Shown here in pieces: positions 61,501 to 64,000 of a stretch of 64,000 bases of DNA. Origin of the DNA: Dyadobacter psychrotolerans (GTDB lineage Bacteria; Bacteroidota; Bacteroidia; Cytophagales; Spirosomataceae). The DNA is taken from the NCBI RefSeq assembly GCF_004349265.1, contig NZ_SMFL01000015.1, positions 1 to 64,000 of the forward strand, given 5' to 3'. Within the stretch, counting starts at the first letter, position 1. Each line of letters opens with the position of its first letter. The position numbers and the translations under genes were made by a program. The notes beneath the pieces were generated by a model. That model did no database searches and had not been told where the DNA came from. It saw only the letters and a program-made list of their open reading frames with translations.

Positions 61501-61925
61501 TTGTGTATGGCAATTCAATTTATAATGAAAACACATTGAACCTTGAAAATATGCTGGGATCTGCCAATCAGAGTATCACTGTGCTTGACAGATGGACGCC
61601 GCAAAATACGGATACAAACATTCCCCGGGCTACAACTACAAAACCAACGGGTGATCCTTACGACCGCTATGTGGAAGACGGATCGTATCTGCGGCTGAAA
61701 AATGTACAGTTATCTTATAACATCCCGCTGAAAAAGCCATTGCTTATCGGCATACGCACAATAAAGGCTTACATGAATGTACAAAACCTGCTGACTTTTA
61801 CAAAATACTCCGGCCTGGATCCCGAAGTAAACAGGTATGGCAGCAACAATGTGCTTCAGGGTTACGATCTGTCGCCTTATCCAAATGTTCGCACCACAAC
61901 CTTTGGGCTTAATATCGGTTTTTAA
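58563..61925 (+). CDS. SusC/RagA TonB-linked outer-membrane protein with STN signalling domain
   Basis: 1120 residues. After a signal (about 14-34; an ATG at residue 14 is an alternative start) comes an STN domain (about 45-115, VTVNLKNVALSKALSEIEKQ), which passes the ligand-bound state to FecR. Next are a CarboxypepD_reg-like domain (about 145-225, ISGKVTDEKGDGLPGVSIIV), the linker ALEEVVVVGYGTQKRSDIT, the plug (about 235-365, including ATAIYGARGGNGVVLITTKRG, read in two parts) and the barrel to the end (TTFGLNIGF). It would import an oligosaccharide together with the SusD encoded 6 bp downstream. The nearby GH78 genes suggest a rhamnose-containing glycan. Confidence 0.96.
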   Translation: MPSLLKSKKPNSIMRLSIPQFLLVLLLSTAIGARGKDAHQDLLGQNVTVNLKNVALSKALSEIEKQGKIRFAYSRSLIPVKQIVSVNADGQPLSLVLDKLLLPLAIEYQSVKGQIMLKRKPVSESVTPQQKTLNTESSPEQPADLNISGKVTDEKGDGLPGVSIIVKGTQTGSTTNVDGTYSLAVPDSKAVLIFSFVGYLSQEVIVGSRSGVDVVLKVDEKALEEVVVVGYGTQKRSDITGAISSINVKDLDGVPLRSMDQALQGRVAGVFLTSGGGQPGAANSIRIRGGNSINGSNEPLYVIDGIPIYVAPTDGAANSLNPLNSISPTDIASIEVLKDASATAIYGARGGNGVVLITTKRGKAGESRIDLDVSYGFQKELKRYDLLNAKQFETLANEASQADGGPLLYDPNANPETTDWQSYIFRRNAPIKDYKLSASGGDKSTQYLLTFGYYKQDGVMKNTDMERYSLRLNVDRQIKDRIKIGNNLTFSNVQSNRSRTSTILLNAPDLPVRQPDGSYTRYDKDGVGFNNPVGLLNDSRSLNKVFRGLGNVFATVEILEGLNFKTMWGLDASFNKNDSYTPQSVHTGAEVGGNASVNTNQNLVWLNENTLDFTRAFKDHKINILAGYTQQSARYEALSASATGFLNDNTGSNNLGLGNPGQAVLPGSSTAAWSILSWIGRANYTFKSRYLFTVTGRYDGSSRFGNNNSWGFFPSAALAWRIIEEPFMKNLKDISDFKLRVSHGVTGNQDGIGNYPALDLWGAANYVLNNQVATGITPTQLANKNLRWESTASTDMGLELGLFNNRLSFVFDAYYKKTSNLLLNISVPATSGFINGTKNIGSVQNKGLEFTVNAIPVDGQFSWNTSFNVALNRNKILNLGGSDEIIPSTDKKSALLKVGQPLGNFYGYISDGLFQSAQEVKDGAQPLAKPGDVRFIDYNDDKIINATDRRVMGNAQPKLYGGFTNTFSYKGIELSAFLQFVYGNSIYNENTLNLENMLGSANQSITVLDRWTPQNTDTNIPRATTTKPTGDPYDRYVEDGSYLRLKNVQLSYNIPLKKPLLIGIRTIKAYMNVQNLLTFTKYSGLDPEVNRYGSNNVLQGYDLSPYPNVRTTTFGLNIGF

Positions 61926-61931
61926 TTTCGC

Positions 61932-63410
61932 ATGATAAATCCAGAAAAAATGTATAATCATATCAGACCATTAATCCTCGTGCTGCTCCTGACTTCATGC
62001 GCTCAGCTCGAACAAATTCCCGACGGAACCAATACGACGGCCGGTTTATTCAAAAATCAAAAAGATGCGGAAGCAGCCGTGAACGGCATGTATTCCGCAC
62101 TGCAATCTCAAAATTTGTATAACCAGTTTAATGAAACCATCCAGTCTCAGGGAACCGACGACGCCGAGTGGGGTTTCGGCCGGAATACCAATAATACCGA
62201 CAAGCTGGCGCTGGACAAATTTACCTACACGGCTTCCACCAACCTGGCTTATGCTTACTGGCGCACGCTGTATCAAAATATTAACAGAGCCAATCTGGTC
62301 CTGAAATATGTTGCGCCTATGAGTATTCCCGAAGCTAAAAAACAGCAGTATCTGGGCGAGGCGCACTTTATCCGGGGACTGATGTATTTTACTCTGTCGC
62401 GATTGTATGGAAGTGTTCCCATTGTCACCGAAGCAACAGAAGATCTGGATGATCTGGAAGTGGCCAGGTCCCCTCTGGAAGCAGTTAACCAGCTAATTGC
62501 GGAAGATTTTCTTTACGCAAAGGCAAACCTGCCGTTGACTTATCAGACCATTGACAGGGGAAGGGCTACCAAGGGAGCAGCCATGGCGCTTTTGGCAAAG
62601 GTTTATTTAACTGGCAAACAATACCAGAAAACGGTCGATGAGTGCAAGGAAATTACGGCTTTGGGCATTTATGAACTTTGGCCGACTTATGAAGAGGTGT
62701 TCAGGATTACAAATAAAAATCAGAAGGAATCGATTTTCGAAATTCAGTTTAGAAGTCTGGGAAGTATTGGCAATAATAATGGCTCGACGTACAACGGCTT
62801 TTTCAAGCCACCGGCAACAGTTGTGCCCGTTCCGGCAGGGAAGTTTGCAGGTTACGGCGACAATCCGGTAACTGAAAATCATTATAAAGCCTATCCGGCG
62901 GGTGATCTGAGGCGTGAAGTAAATGTGAAATATTATCCGAATGCGCCTAAATCGATCCTGTATCCGTATTATGTCAATAAGTACGTCGATCCTGCTGCAT
63001 TCAATGTCAATGATGGAGGAAATAACTATTTCATCGCCAGGTATGCCGATATTTTGCTAATGCAGGCCGAAGCACTGCATGAAATCACGGTAGGCAGTAA
63101 GGAAGCCTATGAGCTTTTCAACAAAGTAAGAAGGCGTGCATACAGTCTTCCGGTTAGTGTGGTATCGATACATGATTTGAAAGAAGGACTGACTGTCGAG
63201 CAGTTCCGCGACACCATTCTTTTGGAACGCAGACTTGAATTTGCATTTGAAGGACATCGCCGTTTCGATCTTTTGCGAATGGGTAAATTAAAACAGGCAA
63301 TGGCTGTTCAGGATCCATCAATTGTGGTGGCAGACAGGCACCTTTTGCTGCCTATTCCTCAGGATGAATTAATTGTCAATCCATTACTGGACCAGAACCT
63401 CGGTTATTAA
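61932..63410 (+). CDS. SusD/RagB-family outer-membrane lipoprotein
   Basis: 492 residues, surface lipoprotein paired with the preceding SusC. The lipobox is LLTSC (Cys near 23), then AQLEQIPDGTNTT. An ATG at 61950 is also possible and gives a shorter n-region. SusD_like_3 text: FKNQKDAEAAVNGMYSALQS near 40-59, and an RGLMYFTLSRLYGSVPIVTE block near 149-168 typical of the family. The SusD C-terminal domain ends with the usual RRLEFAFEGHRRFDLLRMGK and LLPIPQDELIVNPLLDQN. The conserved order of these pieces makes the assignment secure. The bound glycan is unknown. Confidence 0.95.
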   Translation: MINPEKMYNHIRPLILVLLLTSCAQLEQIPDGTNTTAGLFKNQKDAEAAVNGMYSALQSQNLYNQFNETIQSQGTDDAEWGFGRNTNNTDKLALDKFTYTASTNLAYAYWRTLYQNINRANLVLKYVAPMSIPEAKKQQYLGEAHFIRGLMYFTLSRLYGSVPIVTEATEDLDDLEVARSPLEAVNQLIAEDFLYAKANLPLTYQTIDRGRATKGAAMALLAKVYLTGKQYQKTVDECKEITALGIYELWPTYEEVFRITNKNQKESIFEIQFRSLGSIGNNNGSTYNGFFKPPATVVPVPAGKFAGYGDNPVTENHYKAYPAGDLRREVNVKYYPNAPKSILYPYYVNKYVDPAAFNVNDGGNNYFIARYADILLMQAEALHEITVGSKEAYELFNKVRRRAYSLPVSVVSIHDLKEGLTVEQFRDTILLERRLEFAFEGHRRFDLLRMGKLKQAMAVQDPSIVVADRHLLLPIPQDELIVNPLLDQNLGY

Positions 63411-63628
63411 ACCAATAGGGGCGCTATGCTATAATCCTCGTCAGTTAATCAATCTGCATGCAGCCTAAAAAACTGTATGCAGATATTTTGTTTGTTGAGG
63501 CAGATGACGAACTTTGACATCCGTCTGAAATTTTGCCGGTTTAAAATTAAGATCTCACAAATCAAGTATGTTTTAATCTATACGCGGCTTTTGAAGAGGT
63601 TAAGCGAATCTATCATTTGGCATTTAAT

Positions 63629-64000
63629 ATGTTTATTATTTTTAATTACTTAAAAAAACACCTGACGGCTGTTGGGATATCAGTTTTACTTCTGGGCTCG
63701 GTTTTGCTGACGGGTTACACCGATAATAAAGACTTTACTCTAAACAGTGCTGATTCCCTACAGTTAAACCCTTTTGTAGAGCCTGACTTCCCGTTTATTT
63801 CTACTTCGCTTGATGCGCGCAAACTGGGCAGTTCATTTCCAACTGATAACATGTCGGCCAGAAGTCTTGCCTTGCAGCTTGGTGACAGCGCTTATGTTTG
63901 TTTTGATACGGATTTGCTCAGATGGACGGCCGGCTGGACTGGTAAATTTCTGCCGATGGTGCTTATGGCCCAGATTTCTTACAAAGATTTTTTTAATAAA
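63629..64000 (+). CDS. Start of a secreted protein, possibly DUF6797/haem-binding enzyme (truncated by window end)
   Basis: An open frame starts with ATG at 63629 and stays open to the last base (124 codons). The N-terminus is an export signal (LKKHLTAVGISVLLLGSVLL). The mature part reads VEPDFPFISTSLDARKLGSS, then NMSARSLALQLGDSAYVCFD, then TDLLRWTAGWTGKFLPM. The 'FPFxSTxLDAR ... YxCFDTDLLRxxxxWxGxFL' layout reminds me of DUF6797-type proteins, large secreted proteins often joined to cytochrome c/haem-binding domains. This is from memory and only the N-terminus is visible. It follows susD by 218 bp on the same strand, so it may belong to the same utilisation locus. Confidence 0.6.
   Translation, partial: MFIIFNYLKKHLTAVGISVLLLGSVLLTGYTDNKDFTLNSADSLQLNPFVEPDFPFISTSLDARKLGSSFPTDNMSARSLALQLGDSAYVCFDTDLLRWTAGWTGKFLPMVLMAQISYKDFFNK

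Overview
The window looks like chromosomal DNA from a Bacteroidota member of the order Cytophagales, most like Dyadobacter or a close relative. This rests on two SusC/SusD outer-membrane uptake pairs, a type IX secretion (T9SS) C-terminal sorting domain, FecI/FecR-type control of a TonB receptor, DUF4270/DUF4907 proteins and lipoprotein signals. It is supported by Bacteroidota promoters of the form TTTG-N19..20-TAnnTTTG upstream of rimP, tetR and the DUF4270 gene. The genus is inferred from protein character only, because no rRNA is present. I found no phage, CRISPR array, tRNA or rRNA. The only mobile-element trace is a truncated IS630-like helix-turn-helix ORF at the left edge.

Layout. 1-15.0 kb is all minus strand. 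In transcription order it holds a SusC/SusD pair, a terminator-like hairpin, then ethanolamine permease (eat), eutB, eutC and a PLP-dependent Cys/Met-family enzyme, followed by an unusual class A beta-lactamase-like protein, a class C-like serine hydrolase and a TonB receptor. 15.5-19.2 kb has a YyaL-type thioredoxin/glycosidase-fold protein and a T9SS cargo protein of unknown function. 19.3-29.2 kb is mixed: a small lipoprotein, a UMF1-family MFS transporter, an ECF sigma factor, a LytS/LytTR two-component pair, an orphan acyl carrier protein, a CE15-like esterase, an AraC regulator with an aldo/keto reductase, and two divergent single-domain response regulators.

29.3-34.3 kb is the housekeeping operon rimP-nusA-infB, with a clear promoter and a terminator-like hairpin in its leader. 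34.5-39 kb holds a membrane-anchored endonuclease/exonuclease/phosphatase protein and the Bacteroidota-specific DUF4907/Kelch genes diverging from a DUF4270 gene. 39-46.6 kb has a bestrophin-like channel and a tetR-tolC-mfp-RND efflux operon whose promoter overlaps a likely TetR operator. 46.7-51.1 kb has a sodium:solute symporter translationally coupled to a 47-residue membrane protein, and two outer-membrane beta-barrel proteins.

51.4-64 kb looks like a carbohydrate-utilisation region: two GH78 alpha-L-rhamnosidase-family proteins, an XRE/DUF4870 protein, then a divergent ECF sigma factor, FecR anti-sigma, an STN-containing SusC and a SusD, and the start of a further secreted enzyme that runs off the window. 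In this design the SusC plug/STN domain would signal through FecR to the ECF sigma factor.

The points most worth following are the compact ethanolamine module without shell or reactivase genes, the beta-lactamase-like protein lacking a recognisable Glu166, the leader hairpin of the rimP operon, the symporter with its short coupled partner, and the divergent Kelch/DUF4907/DUF4270 lipoprotein cluster.
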